From NCBI GenBank assembly GCA_019925095.2, contig CM034392.1:2859501-2923500 (forward strand): a stretch of DNA of 64,000 nt. The letters are read 5' to 3'. The position numbers were made by a program, and so were the translations under genes. Positions 1 through 11,586 of this stretch are shown in pieces (the stretch's first letter is position 1; every line of letters begins with the position of its first letter). The notes below the pieces were generated by a model. The model did no database searches. It saw nothing but the letters and a program-made list of their open reading frames with translations, and was not told the origin of the DNA. Origin of the DNA: Dendrolimus kikuchii (taxonomy: Eukaryota > Arthropoda > Insecta > Lepidoptera > Lasiocampidae).

Positions 1-60
1 ACGAAATCTAATGTGATTTATTACTGATCGATAGTAAATTTAATTTAATAAAATGTGTGA

Positions 61-147
61 TTTTTTATCCCGGGAGGCCTGCGGGATTTTTTCCGGGAGC
101 GGTTTGAAGTTGTTCAGATGCATACAAATTAGCTTACTCCGACACAG
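61..147 (+). repeat. Interspersed repeat fragment (GGGATTCCCGCGGG-type family)
   Basis: A GC-rich patch with a CCGGGAGCGGTTTGAAGTTG-like core and a GCATACAAATTAGCT end matches 33180-33257 on the same strand. A reverse-strand relative lies at 52520-52745. No coding content. The class is not determined; a Helitron-type or other non-autonomous element is possible. Confidence 0.45.
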
Positions 148-166
148 TACCCATTAAAATGATAGC

Positions 167-462
167 TTTTTTTATTGCAGGAGTTCAGCAGACAGGCAGA
201 CGACCCACTTGATGGAAAGCGGTTACCATCGCCTATGGACATTTGCAACACCAGAAGTGCTACAAATGCGCTGCTGCTCTCTTAAGGGAGACTGGAACCT
301 GGTCACTAATGCCGGAAAACGACTCAAGGTTGTTATGGCGACATGCTTTAGACCAGGGGTGGCAGCCATCCAGTCGGGCAAATACCTGGCTGTGGGTTGT
401 TTTGTCGTCTCTTACGACAGGCCGCAGGAAATTGTATTCTTTCTCCGTTCCTGCACGGATAA
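167..462 (-). mobile_element. SINE-1 copy, near full length
   Basis: On the minus strand it runs from TTTTATCCGTGCAGGAACGG at 462 to CTCCTGCAATAAAAAAA at 167. The A-rich end is at low coordinate, so the retroposed sense is minus. About nine bases of the CGGCCGGGC segment near 430 are deleted. The ORFs crossing it follow the repeat and are not genes. Confidence 0.85.
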
Positions 463-464
463 AA

Positions 465-2090
465 TTAAGCTTACATTCTTTTTTCAAATGCTTCGATACT
501 TTGTGTCCCGGGAATTTCAGGACTTGTTAATAGCTTGCTTTGCTTAGAGATCTGGGTACTTTATTGAATATCATTGGCACCATGTCGAATACACTTTTCC
601 CTACGAAAGCGGTTCTACATCGTTGACGGGATCAAGAGTATCTTAATTGATAATAAGTGTATAAGCTAGCGCCGTGTCGAGTTTCATTTAAATCCGTTCA
701 ATAGTTCTCACGTAATTCTCGAACAGACGGAAAAACATTCTAAAAATTTTTCATCTACTGCTGGTCCGAATTAGCCCCCAGATTTTTATTCTCATTTTAA
801 ACTCATTGTACAAATTCAACACCCTCAACAAATTTATTATATTTTACTTTGAAATAAAAGTTTAAGATCAAAATTTTCTTACAAATAACATTGATATTTC
901 CTCAATACAAAATATTTCTAGAATACTTTAAACCCCTTTTACCGAGTTTTAAAATTGGCTTTTTGTCAATTTTAATGTTATTGTACAGTCGCGGAATGAA
1001 AATGTTCGTCACCTTAATGTCGATTTTTGCTTCCATGAGTACAAGAAACACTACTGTCAACATTTTAATAAATCTTACGTTCTTAAAGTATTAAAACGTG
1101 AAAAAAGAAAATTGCAATGTTGACAATGACAGACGCTGAGATTAACAATAAAAAACAAAGGGGGTATAATCACTACGCTTAACATAAATATTAAAACAAA
1201 TAAAAATGTTATACATGTCTAAACAATCATCTTAGACAAGACAGAAAATCAAACAACTTTGATCTAAATAATTTTAAACTTTATTGTCAAATATTTAAAC
1301 ATAATTTTCTGTGGAACAGTCTGTTCTGTGACTTACTTTGAAAAAGTAACATGTGCTCGCGGAACGTTAAATGAATTATTTTGAAAATTGGTAAACATTT
1401 TCATACCACGACTGTACAAACTCGATACCTCCAACAGATTTAAGTTACACATACAATACGTGATGTACAACACTTAAATATAAACACCTTACATCTTGAC
1501 TTATTATGCCAGTTGCCACACCCTAATCCTAAGTAAAGTTTCAAAACCTTTTCAATCAGACAAATCCAAGGCAAATCCCCGAGCTGCCAACATTCGAACC
1601 TCTATCAGTGAAAACATAAATCTTAAAAAACTTATCAAAAAAGGGTAGAACCACGCAACCGAGATAGCAAGCAATTATTTGTTGGAAACTTATTGCGTTT
1701 CAATCGGGCAAAATGGGCCGGGATGGGCTAAAATGGATCCAAACAGGCCGAAATGGGACCGGTAGCCCATAATGGACCATCGGTAGCCTAGCCCCTAAAT
1801 ACTTCGTAATGTGGGTAGTATCTCACAACAAGTATTATCTTTAGTATCGCTGAGTACTCGATATGTATTATGTGTGTTTCTAAATGCTAAATATTTAGTA
1901 GTAGTACTTAATTAATTATTAAGTTAATTAGTATTCGATCGTCAAAACTTTTAAAACCCAAACCCAGCAAAAACTGCCAGACCTCAAGTACTGTGAGCTC
2001 TTTCTACGTGCACTGGAGCACAAATCAACTTGATTGACAATTTCTCTTTTCATTTTAGCTCCGACCCATTTTAATATCATATAAAATTAT
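465..2090. other. No gene recognised
   Basis: AT-rich sequence without a convincing ORF or repeat partner. Positions 1690-1800 hold imperfect short reiterations of AAATGG/GGCC motifs. The 480-600 part shares a TTTGTGTCCCGGGAA patch with 34590-34610. Confidence 0.5.
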
Positions 2091-2094
2091 TAGA

Positions 2095-2365
2095 GCTAGG
2101 CAAGTTGCTGAAGAGTTTCTTGCACCGCTTGTTCTCGTCAAACCACAAGTTGCGAAGCGATGTTAAATTAGATTAGGCTTCCATAGAGTGAATAATAAAT
2201 ATAAACAAAAATTAAAACTAAATAATTTAAATGAGCAAGTTGGCGGTAGGCTTAATAAAAATTTTAACAATACTCATTGACATTTGACATCTTTGCCTTC
2301 CGTGATCACGGCGACTGAAAAGTGGCCGAAATGTCGGAATAATATAAAGCAAATAAAATACCTTA
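2095..2365 (+). repeat. Penelope-like element 3' end repeat
   Basis: It matches the reverse complement of 46290-46550 along its length. Its right half (2225-2365: GCGGTAGGC, GATCACGG, CCGAAATGTCGGAAT) matches 54265-54395, where it directly follows a GIY-YIG reading frame. This copy has no coding part, so it is a 3'-end-only remnant. Confidence 0.6.
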
Positions 2366-2471
2366 TTAAGTTAAAAACTCTCTCCTCTAAAATTTCAATT
2401 TTCCTGATAACATATTATTGAAGCAAAGAGACGAATATAAACTAGCTATAGCAGCGAAACTTATGTATCAG

Positions 2472-2790
2472 TATCTGTGCAGGAACGGAGAAAGAATACA
2501 ATTTCCTGCGGCCGGGAGGCCTGTCGTAAGAGGCGACAAAACAACCCACAGCCAGGTGGTAGGGCATTTCCCCGAATGGATGGCTACCACCCCTGGTCTA
2601 AAGTATGTCGCCATTACAAGCTTGAGTTGTGTTACGGTATTAGTGACCAGGTTCCAGTCTCCCTTAAGAGAGCAGTAACGCATTTGTAGAACCTTTGGTG
2701 TTGCAATTGTCCATAGGCGATGGTGACCGCTTTCCATCAAGTGGGCCGTCTGCCTGTCTGCTGATCTCCTGCAATAAAATAAATAAAATA
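2472..2790 (+). mobile_element. SINE-1 copy, near full length
   Basis: It starts at TCTGTGCAGGAACGG and ends CTCCTGCAATAAAATAAATAAAA. The conserved hairpin GATGG..CCATC occurs in the last 80 bp, at about 2718-2738. No convincing target duplication was seen. Confidence 0.85.
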
Positions 2791-3440
2791 CTTCGTCCGC
2801 GTTGCAATGTGCAACACATTTATCGGGATATAAAATATCCTAAGGATTGTTTATATGTGCAGTAGTTGTCACGTGATGCTTTAACAAACATATAGATAAC
2901 AATTTTAAAACTTGTATTTTCAATATTTGCTCCAAATTAGCCCTGATTTTTTTCTCATTTCTAAATTTATTATACAGACTCGATTTTTATACTTTATATA
3001 TTTATATTATTATAGAAGATTGTGTACAGCTATTTACATATATCTTTTTTCTTATTAAACCTCGCACTGCTGTGGTATACAGTTAGGCATTACTTCACTG
3101 AAGCGGGAAGAGAGGGATTTGTTTCTTTCAATTTCGTCACAAGCCTTTTTGGACATAATTTCGGTCATCATGTTGTTGACATTGTCCCAATTTTCTTTAT
3201 TTTTTTTAGCATTATATCCAACATTGTAGAGTACTGGGCAAGAAATAATGCACATCGACCTCTAGAAAGAGACATTCGGCTAATTTCGGCTTTGTAGAGC
3301 ATTGTCCATTTCGCACACTACATGTGTTACGTTTTGTCAGTCGTTCGACAAATGCGGTGGAGTACGATCGAGTCAAGTTCAGAATACATATAGAGAGTTG
3401 TTAACACCCCCAAAATTAAATGATTTAGAATTGTACTATA

Positions 3441-3641
3441 GCATCTTTAGGAAAAAGAGGGAAGCCTTTACATGGTCAGTTACGCGAAATTGTCTACAAA
3501 GTGTATAAATATTTTTTAACTGAAGCCGACAAATTTAAAAATTATGAAGATGAAGACGTATGTAACTATTTAAAGAAGGTACAAGAGCGAGTTGCAAATG
3601 CCAGTGGAATTTCAAGAAGAACTTTGAACAATATATTGTAG
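3441..3641 (+). pseudogene. Transposase-like N-terminal helix-turn-helix fragment
   Basis: The frame beginning at 3441 reads about 66 codons to a TAG at 3639-3641. It contains PLHGQLREIVYKVYKYF, then KKVQERVANASGISRRTLN. A 'REIV..V..YF' helix followed by 'VQERVA.A.GISRRT' looks like the N-terminal HTH half of insect DDE transposases. That is recognition by pattern only. No upstream start and no DDE domain follow, so it is a remnant or an isolated exon. Confidence 0.4.
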
Positions 3642-4076
3642 TTGCTATTATGTTGGCACCTAAATTTGTCTGGGCTGTTCTCTTCCCCATATTTATGCTG
3701 CGGTGCCACTACCCATCTGCTTTATTTACATATAGCTGATTCTAAAGCTATAGTCAATAGTGACGGAACGCCGCCACAATCGATCTGACAAGACAGAGTG
3801 ACACCGCGACGGCAATCACAATATTTCACCGACGTCACCGACCGACAAGATTCGCTGTCGTATCGGGACTATACTCGTCGTATCGACAGATTATATACAT
3901 GAAGCAGATAGGCTATTTTAATGGTTTGGCGTTTTCGGCTTCAAAATCTCTATTTAGAGGAATACTCATCAGCATAATTACGGTTGATATCACAATCGCT
4001 AACTGTAACTATTTATTTTATTTATATATTCAATATCTGTTATGTCATTAGTCGTTATAGTTCGTTATTGCATAAG

Positions 4077-4257
4077 TTCAGAAGACAGACAGACGACCCA
4101 CCTGATTCAAAGCGGTTACCATCGCCTATGGACATTTGTAACACCAAAAGTGCTACCAATGTTCTGCCGCTCTGTAAAGGGACGCTGGAACCTGGCCACT
4201 AATGTTAGAACACAACTCAAGATTTTTATGGCAGCATACTTCTAGACCAGCGGTGGT
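4077..4257 (-). mobile_element. SINE-1 copy, 5'-truncated
   Basis: It keeps the A-tail-proximal half (CAGACAGACAGACGACCCAC on the plus strand) through ACTTCTAGACCAGCGGTGGTA. The CCGTGCAGG head is missing. It is more diverged than most copies. Confidence 0.75.
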
Positions 4258-4324
4258 ATTTTTTTATATGTATTTTTTTTCTTTTTCGGGATAAAAGGTT
4301 CTCCATGCCCTTTTTCTGTAAAGT

Positions 4325-4591
4325 TTTGATTCGTTAGGCTCTAATCTAACTAAAACTAAAGTCTGCAAACAAAATAATAGTTTAAAATACCCTTTGCAAC
4401 AAACAGTATAGTACTTAGGTCCAAATGTCGCTAAATACATTTTTTGTTGTATATTTTAAACTATTATTTTGTTTTGGGACTTTCAATTTTAGTTAGATTA
4501 GACCTTACTGAACGAAAAATTGGATTTCTTAAAACAAAATCATAGCTTAAACTACCTTTTGTAATAAAAAATATTTTTAAGTACAAATGCC
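4325..4591. repeat. Foldback (inverted repeat) element
   Basis: Arms at about 4327-4391 and 4451-4515 are inverted copies; both carry TCTAATCTAACTAAAA and AACAAAATAATAGTTTAAAA. A further direct copy of the inner arm follows at 4531-4591. No coding content. The structure suggests a degenerate long-TIR MITE with a partial duplication. Confidence 0.6.
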
Positions 4592-4599
4592 GCTTGCGA

Positions 4600-5790
4600 T
4601 AAAATGGCGATAAAGCTCGATATATATTTGTGCGCTCCAAAGGGGCACATGCTGTATTTGTACACTAGCCAAGTTTTATCTATGTTACCGTGTTTTCTGC
4701 AAGTAAAGAATTTGAATTTCTATATATAACCCTTCAGTGAAAAGTTATTTACTAACTGATAATGAAAACAGGTTAAAATCCGTTGCGTGGCTTAGGAGGA
4801 GTTGTCGGATACACAGACAGACACTGAAAGTGAATTAGTTTTATACTATGTAAAGAAGATAATGTTAAAATTTATAGCAACATCAGTTCACATCCCTATT
4901 CAAAATTATAAGAAAACATTAAGAGCGAAAGTGATTAAACGCCTACAGACAATCTGGCAAATAATCCTTGCGAGATCAATGTAAAAAATTGCCCAAAACC
5001 CCATCTGTTTGTAGCTCCTTAAATTCGTTCCCGGCCCATTAATGGACCAGAACGGCAGCCGCGCCAAAATATATCAAAATGACACATTATTTACGAACCG
5101 TATTTATGGCCTTGATTTAAAATTTTCTTATACTCGTTTTCTGTTATTTGGAACTTCGAGCGCTGTTGTCGCTTTATTTTTGAAAGACTTAATTTTGAGT
5201 TTCATATTTATTATATGGTTTTTACATACTGTCTTCCTTTCTTTTGTTTTCTACTACTAAACATATCATTGACTAACTATAGTTCGGCTATTCTATAACG
5301 CCACATTTGGCAACTATCAAATTAATTTTACTAGTTACGTGAACTATCGATGGTGATACGATTACAAATTAGAATCGATATAGGACGTCAATCATTACCG
5401 AATCATTTAAAATACAATTTTTTTTCATCTAGTTGGGGGTAGGCAGATTTTCCAGACATCCTTGCAAATCTACATTAAGTATATCATCGTAAAAGTAAAA
5501 TTATATTTCGAACTTCGTTGCTGCTCTCATCTTTGAAATTTAGAAAATATCCATAATTTAATTACGATTTATGTTAAAACTTTTCGATAATACACCAATG
5601 TCTTCAATTTCATATAAATTATTTTAATACTGCTACCTAAAGTTAATTCGTCAGTTATTTATGTGAAACTTCAAAAGTAGCTACTTAGCGCGGCGCAATT
5701 ATAGGTCCGGAAAAAAAATAACGGTTAAAGATGTAAACAGATCTTCTATAATTACAGAGGCGTTCTCTTTAGTTGAGTTCCGTTGTATAC
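4600..5790. other. No gene recognised
   Basis: AT-rich unique-looking sequence. Short ORFs at 4802-4984 and 5042-5260 have low-complexity hydrophobic or Lys/Ile-rich translations and no motif I recognise. Confidence 0.45.
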
Positions 5791-5795
5791 TTGCT

Positions 5796-5875
5796 TTATT
5801 ACTGGAGTACAGGAGACAGGTTGACAACGCATCTGATGGAAAGTAGTTGCCGTCACCGATACATATTTACAAAAT
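5796..5875 (-). mobile_element. SINE-1 remnant
   Basis: Only the A-tail-proximal 80 bp is recognisable: TTATTACTGGAGTACAGGAGACAGG, then GATGGAAAGTAGTTGCCGTC. It is strongly diverged and so an older copy. Confidence 0.5.
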
Positions 5876-6306
5876 CATATAGAAAAATTATATAATTTTT
5901 AATGTGTTATTTTTTATATAAAAATATAGATAGTTATAATTGTAACGTTCTTTTCAAAGAGGTATTTTGTATTAAAAACCAAAATAATGTCAGTTTGTTT
6001 GAATACAAGGTTATGAAGAGAAAAACACTTTTTAATTTTTTCGACACTGTTCCACCACTTTAGAAAGAAATGAATAAATTCATGAGTACAAAGGATTGTA
6101 AATGACATATTCTGAAAAAATTAGAGATACAATGTTTTCTAAAATTCAGTAAAAATAATTGTTTTATTTTATTTTTCAAAAATCGGTTTTTCATTCGGGA
6201 ATTATAACAAAAATATTTAACGTTAAATAAATCAATTTGAAAACTGGCGAACATTTTCATACCACGACTGTATCCAGGTCTACCGATTAATAATATATGA
6301 AGACTT

Positions 6307-6613
6307 CTAGTGATCTCGGCAGATTTTGTCCTGTCTTGAAAAAATAAAAATCTAGTACCCGATCCCAGCGCCACCTACCGGGTCTAATTGTAAATCTAAA
6401 CTTCATCAAGATCATAGAACCCTATTCCAGTGACAAGTATTTTGGTTACATTGATGGGTTAATTTTTATATAGCCTATATAAATCAGGGATGATGTATGA
6501 ATGTAGCATTCGAATAGTGAAGGGATTTTTCAAATCGTTCCAGTAGTTTTTGAGTTTATTCGTTACAAACATACAAAAATACAAATTTTTCCTCTTTATA
6601 ATATTAGTGTAGA
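6307..6613 (-). mobile_element. Small non-autonomous Helitron
   Basis: The minus strand begins TCTACACTAATATTATAAAG at 6613, after an A, and ends with CTAG at 6307-6310. A GGCAGA-type hairpin remnant lies just before the CTAG. It shares the GCGCCACCTACCGGGTC block with the other CTAG-ending Helitrons here. There is no Rep or helicase. Confidence 0.6.
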
Positions 6614-7040
6614 TTTAATATATTAGCCTTTCAACGTTACCAAAATCGAATAAAGTCGTATATCAGCTAGGTAAACAACCTGTTCCACTTAACCCCTCCC
6701 GTGCTTCCGTTAATCAACCTCTAATCAAGCGAAAAAATAAATTTCGTATCTAACCCTCCAAATGCTATCGCACATCTCGAATTATGGGCCACTTCATAAA
6801 GGGGCGCAAACACGGCAATAATTTTGTTCGCGCCATACCAGACGGCTAGGCGTAGCAGTGTTGCTATGTGCGAAATAAAAATCCGTTGTAAAATTTAATT
6901 TTATGATATTTAAGTATTCTATTCAAAACGGTCGTAGTATTTAAACGCTGCTTTTTATTATTTTCATATAACTAAAATCTGTATGTAATATTATATCATA
7001 TATATTAAAACGGGAAGTCAGTTATTGTAAGATAATAATA

Positions 7041-8246
7041 GGTTCGGGAAAAAGTCTTTTCGCATATAGTGTGTATGAACTTGTAATAAGATCTCTTTGG
7101 CTATACCATTTGTATCTGGCTGGTTTTGGTATCATTAAAAAGTTTTACTTTTAAAGAAGACAATTCCAAATTCAAATTAGGAAAATGTGTGATTTTCATT
7201 TGTTTTTATTATTGTTAAAATGAGTGAATCTAATGAAGAAATTCGATACATTTTAAAATTTTACTATAAAAAAGATAAAAATGCAACACAAGCCGCGAAA
7301 AAAATTTGTGATGTTTATGGACCTAATGCAGTATCTGTGAGAGTAGCGCAAATTTGGTTTAAGCGTTTTCAATCCGGAAATTTTGATATCAAAGATGCAC
7401 GTCGCTCTGGTCGCCCTGTTACGGACAAAATTGATGCCATTTTTGAAAAAGTGGAGAAAGATCGGCATATTAGTAGTTACGATGTAGCTGGAGAACTGTA
7501 AATTGACCACAAAACGGTTTTGGCGCATTTTAAAAAAGCTGGGTGGGTTGTGATTCTTTATTACGACGTAATGAAACCGAACCATTTTTGAAGAAGCTGA
7601 TAACTGGTGATGAAAAGTGGATCACGACACGAACGTGTGAAAAAGATCATGGTCAAAGGCCGGTCAGGCTTCACAGACTGTGGCGAAACCCGGGTTAACT
7701 CACAACAAGGTGATGCTGTATGTATGGTGGGATTGGAAGGGCATTATTCATTATGAGCTGTTACCGCCAGGCAGGACCATCGATTCTGAACTGTACTGCG
7801 AACAACTGATGAGATTAAAGCAAAAAGTGGAGAGAAAGCGGCCGGAATTAATCAACAGAAGGGGTGTGGTTTTTTACCATAATAATGCTAGACCTCACAC
7901 ATCTTTAGCCACTCAGCAAGAATTACGAGTTTGGCTGGGAGGTGTTAATGCATCCACCGTATAGTCCTGACCTTGCACCTTCAGATTTTCACCTGTTTCG
8001 GTCTCTGCAGAATTCCTTAGGCAGTGTCAGGTTAACATCACGAGAGGACTGCCAAAACCACTTGTCGCAGTATTTTGATCAGAAGCCCCAGAATTTTTAT
8101 AGCAATAGGATCACGTCCCTACCTACAAGATGGCAAAAAGTTATCCAACAAAATGGCATCTACATACTTTAGTCAAATGTAAGTAAACTTTATAAAAAAA
8201 CCTTTTGAATTTTTATATAAAATGCTTTGAAACTTTTTCCCCGACC
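7041..8246 (+). mobile_element. Mariner transposon, inactivated
   Basis: Inverted ends GGTTCGGGAAAAAGTCT (7041) and, on the other strand, GGTCGGGGAAAAAGTTT (8246) are flanked by TA at 7039-7040 and 8247-8248. That is the Tc1/mariner target duplication. The length of about 1.2 kb suits a mariner. The enclosed transposase is broken, so this copy is non-autonomous. Confidence 0.92.
7220..8172 (+). pseudogene. Mariner transposase, broken (DD34D family)
   Basis: An N-terminal frame at 7220-7501 (93 codons) carries the paired HTH region (VRVAQIWFKRFQSGNFD, RRSGRP) and ends in an early TAA. The frame then jumps past a deletion of roughly 70 codons to ETEPFLKKLITGDEKW near 7580, where the first catalytic Asp is seen in GDEKW. 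A third block at 7680-7964 includes FYHNNARPHTS; mariners normally have Asp where the second Asn sits, so a catalytic residue is lost. A frameshift near 7945 leads into MHPPYSPDLAPSDFHLF, the third Asp region, ending at a TAG near 8172. Early stop, deletion, active-site change and frameshift together mean no function. The outer ends are intact enough that another mariner's enzyme might still recognise them. Confidence 0.92.
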
Positions 8247-8249
8247 TAT

Positions 8250-9534
8250 TATTTTTTTATATTGCTTATTGGAATAGGCAAATTAACGTATTTGTCTATA
8301 GTTCTTGCAATCAACGTAGACGAGCGGGTTTTTCTGGTGGTCGAACGTATTATAGTTGCACATTAGGATAGTGTCCATGTCTCACGGAACACTCAGTCGC
8401 GAGCGTGTCGACCAACCATGCGGGCATGGTTTTGATTTTATGCATACACAAATCGTGTTTGTCACGAGTAAAGCTCATGCGCCTTCGTGAATTACAATAA
8501 CTAACTTACTATAACGATTTGTGTTTTTAATTACTAACATTCTTATTGTTAATTCACTATAGACGCTATAAAAAAAGATGCTTTATATATTTTAGGTTTA
8601 CCCTGCGAGTGAGAGTTATTTTTTATCTATTATAACGATTAGTCTTCAATGATTGAAATTGAGGCGATTTTCAGATCATATGACAGTTTTGAAAAAATCA
8701 ATGACTTTAGGGTTTAAATAAACGTCATTGATGTCTAACAATTATAGTGGCATGTAGTGTTCTCTGTCTTTATGTGGTGATGTACAGGAATTACTTGTCT
8801 ATTTAATTATCTTTTTCGGTTAGAACAGAAATGCAAACAAAAAAAAGGAAGTGTGTAAAGTAGCCTACGAGAGAATGAGATAAATATAGAGAATCAAGAG
8901 TATTAGGACAATTATAAGGTTTTTATAATACTTTTACCAAGCTCAAATATTATTTTATATGTTAATGCAAAATATTACATTTCATATTTTACATATTTAA
9001 AATATATTATAACACATATTATTCAGATTCACAGTTTTCACTTTGAACAAATGACACGAGAGGCTTATGATAACCAAAATATAAAACAATTGCTCTAGTT
9101 TCAATTTGATTTATGAACTTTAAAATATTTTCAACTCTATTGCTTGTCGCTTTTTTTCGTTTCATCGAGTTTCAAATCACAACGATTCTAAAGAAGTTAC
9201 ATATCAAAAATAGATCCTTAAAAAAAATCTCTCGCGAAAGAAGAAAATTTCGGTAGACTTCCGTAATTTGTATCGTACTAGCAACATTACTTTTAGGCTA
9301 AGGGTCACGCGCGGACGAGGACTGCGTCGTTATTTATAGTGTTATGATTGGCCGGTTACGGTTTAGATTTAATGTTTGTTCTGGCCTTATTTCGGCCACA
9401 TTCTATTAAGTTTTTGCTGATTATATCTCTCGGAAATTGTTCCGTGTTTTTGTAGCGACTGGTTGGTTCAACGCGTATAATTATGTTTCTATGTTTTAAT
9501 AAAAATGTTACGTTGGTTGATACTGAGTTAGGGC
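8250..9534. other. No gene recognised
   Basis: AT-rich sequence with no ORF above background and no repeat partner that I can identify in the window. Confidence 0.45.
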
Positions 9535-9548
9535 AACAGTTGACATAA

Positions 9549-9850
9549 AGACCGCTGTCACGGGGATGACAGCGGACTTTCCCCCCCCCCCCCCCCCCCC
9601 CCCCTGCTGTACGAAGTGGGTCACTCTGCTCCCCGGGGTGGCCCATTCACAGGGCGTAGGGGCGTCATGGTGCAGTTACTCTGTACAAGATCCCATGACG
9701 CCCTGTAAAAGCGCTATGAAGCGAGCGTGGAGGACCGGTCGCTGAGAGTCCCACACACCCTCGATGCAGGCCTTATGCCTGCATTCTGGCCCTTCCCCGA
9801 AGGACCCGAGGATGGTGTCCAAAGACATTCCCCCAGCGTTATAAAAAAAA
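9549..9850 (+). mobile_element. R1L: R1-like LINE 3' end insertion
   Basis: A 302 bp insert is flanked by the 14 bp direct repeat AACAGTTGACATAA (9535-9548 and 9851-9864) and ends TTATAAAAAAAAAA. It contains a run of 24 C at about 9581-9604, then the shared box ACGAAGTGGGTCACTCTGCT..CCGGGG. A minus-strand relative is at 28626-28880. Only the 3' UTR is present, as expected after 5' truncation during target-primed reverse transcription. Confidence 0.75.
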
Positions 9851-9869
9851 AACAGTTGACATAATTATT

Positions 9870-10138
9870 TGGGGATGCGGTGGAACTAATCTCTGTTGGT
9901 GAATTGGGTCCTCTGCTTCCTGGAGTGACTCAGGCCTTGATGAGCGGATGAACACGGGTGTAACTACGTCCGAAAAATCATTTTCTTCCAACTCAAGCGC
10001 AGGCAGGTTTTGGGTTTAGTGGTGTAGTTGAGAACGTCTGTATTAGACTCTCACACAAGCCGTGCGGCGCTTAATCTCGCCACGTTAGGTCAACCTCCAC
10101 AAAGGGCCCGTAATGTACGAAATGTATTCAACAAAAAC
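9870..10138 (+). mobile_element. Second R1L-related insert in the same target
   Basis: The target motif recurs as ACAGTGGACATAATTGTT at 10139-10156, against ACAGTTGACATAATTATT at 9852-9869 (16 of 18). The sequence between has GGGTCCTCTGCTTCCTGGAGTGACTC, a diverged form of the R1L box. It is GC-richer than its flanks and has no coding part. Confidence 0.5.
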
Positions 10139-10605
10139 ACAGTGGACATAATTGTTACGTGCGTTATGTTGAAGAAAGAAAGAAGAAAGAAAATCATTTT
10201 ATTTAGGACAAATTATATAAATACAGTATAATTGCTAACATATTTAACCCTTCAGCTCTTCCAAAAGCCGCAAGACTAACACTATCACTATCTCGTAATA
10301 TACCAAGAAAATATACCCATTTCATACAAATCATACAACTCCTATATAAACAGAGTGAGACAACAACACAATTAACGATCACGTGCACAAACACGATCTG
10401 CACTCTCATCGCGGACACATATGTGCTAATAGTGAGCTGAAAGGTTTAAAGTAATATAATTTTGTCCCCAAAAGGGGCATCAGTTTCAGCATAATGCCGG
10501 TTAAAACCAGTGCTGATCTTCCTCTGTGCCCTTAAGGTATCGTCACGGTAGACATTACATCATTGCAAAGCATAAAAGTAGAATCTTAAACTATATACTA
10601 TATTT

Positions 10606-10927
10606 ATCCGTGCAGGAACGGAGAAAGAATACAATTTCCTGCGGCCGGGCGACCTGTCGTAATAGGCGACTTAACAACCCACAGCCAGGTGGTAGGGCAT
10701 TTGCCCGACTGGATGGCTATCACCCCTGGTCTAAAGTATGTCGCCATAACAACCTTGAGTTGTGTTCCGTCATTAGTGACCAGGTTCCAGTCTCCCTTAA
10801 GAGAGCAGCAGCGCATTTGTAGCAACTTTGGTGTTGCAAATGTCCATAGGCGATGGTAACCGCCTTCCATCGACTGGGCCGTCTGCCTGCCTGCTGCTCT
10901 CTTAAGCTCTCTGCAATAAAAAAATTT
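10606..10927 (+). mobile_element. SINE-1 copy, near full length
   Basis: It starts TTATCCGTGCAGGAACGG and runs through all conserved blocks. The end reads CTGCTGCTCTCTTAAGCTCTCTGCAATAAAAAAA, so the last segment before the tail differs from other copies and repeats an upstream CTCTTAAG block. Confidence 0.85.
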
Positions 10928-11012
10928 ATTTATATACATATACATACATACATTTGGTTGGTGTTTGTTCTTCACAGAAAAGAAAACGTTATTATGATCT
11001 GCGAATATATCA

Positions 11013-11240
11013 GAAACGGAGAAATATATTAATACTACAGCCGGGCGGTCTATATTAGAACGCGACAAAACAACCAATAGCCAGGTGATAGGATAGTCTG
11101 GAAGACCACCCTTGGTCTAGAGTATGCAGCCATGACAATCCGAGTTGTATTCCCGCATCAGTGGCCAGATTCCAGTCTCTCTTCGAAGCTTGTTGCACGT
11201 TGGTGGTATATATGGTGATCCAAATGTACATAGGCATGTA
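11013..11240 (+). mobile_element. SINE-1 copy, diverged
   Basis: The blocks CGGAGAAA, GCCGGGCGGTC, CGACAAAACAACC, AGCCAGGTGATAGG and GGTCTAGAGTATG occur in SINE-1 order with many substitutions. The A-tail end is lost, and the copy stops before the tandem repeat at 11259. Confidence 0.6.
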
Positions 11241-11258
11241 ACAGGGTCTCCAGATTGA

Positions 11259-11414
11259 GTTTTGGAAAATTACTCAATTTGAAGAATCTACTAGGCCAGA
11301 GTAACATGACGTTTTGGAAAATTACTCAATTTGAAGAATCTACTAGGCCAGAGTAACATGACGTTTTGGAAAATTACTCAATTTGAAGAATCTACTAGGC
11401 CAGAGTAACTTGAC
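11259..11414. repeat. 52 bp tandem repeat, three units
   Basis: Units begin at 11259, 11311 and 11363 with GTTTTGGAAAATTACTCAA and an exact period of 52. The third unit diverges only at its end (ACTTGACATC for ACATGACG). There is no ORF. The near identity implies recent expansion. Confidence 0.9.
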
Positions 11415-11586
11415 ATCCATACCGTTGTCATTAACGGATACATTTTGGAAATTGGCTTGAATTATTACATTCCAGAGACAATATATATATAATTATACCT
11501 ACCCTAAAAAAATTCCCAATCTTGAGAACCTGGACAGTAATCACTCACTGTGAGGTTAGCCATCAGACTTTCTGCTGAACTATTAA

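Noticed and set aside
167..462. SINE-1 as a MITE: its ends TGCAGGA and TCCTGCA are short inverted repeats
   Set aside because: Only 7-8 bases pair, target duplications are not consistent, and truncation is polar with an A-rich end, which fits retroposition.
209..547. Open frames of 60-157 codons over SINE-1 copies (e.g. 209-547, 10604-11077, 19872-20141)
   Set aside because: They follow the repeat on whichever strand is open, have no independent start or homology, and recur only because the repeat recurs.
2100..2365. Hammerhead ribozyme in the Penelope-like 3' end
   Set aside because: CTGAAAAG and GAAATGTC occur but not in the order or spacing of the catalytic core.
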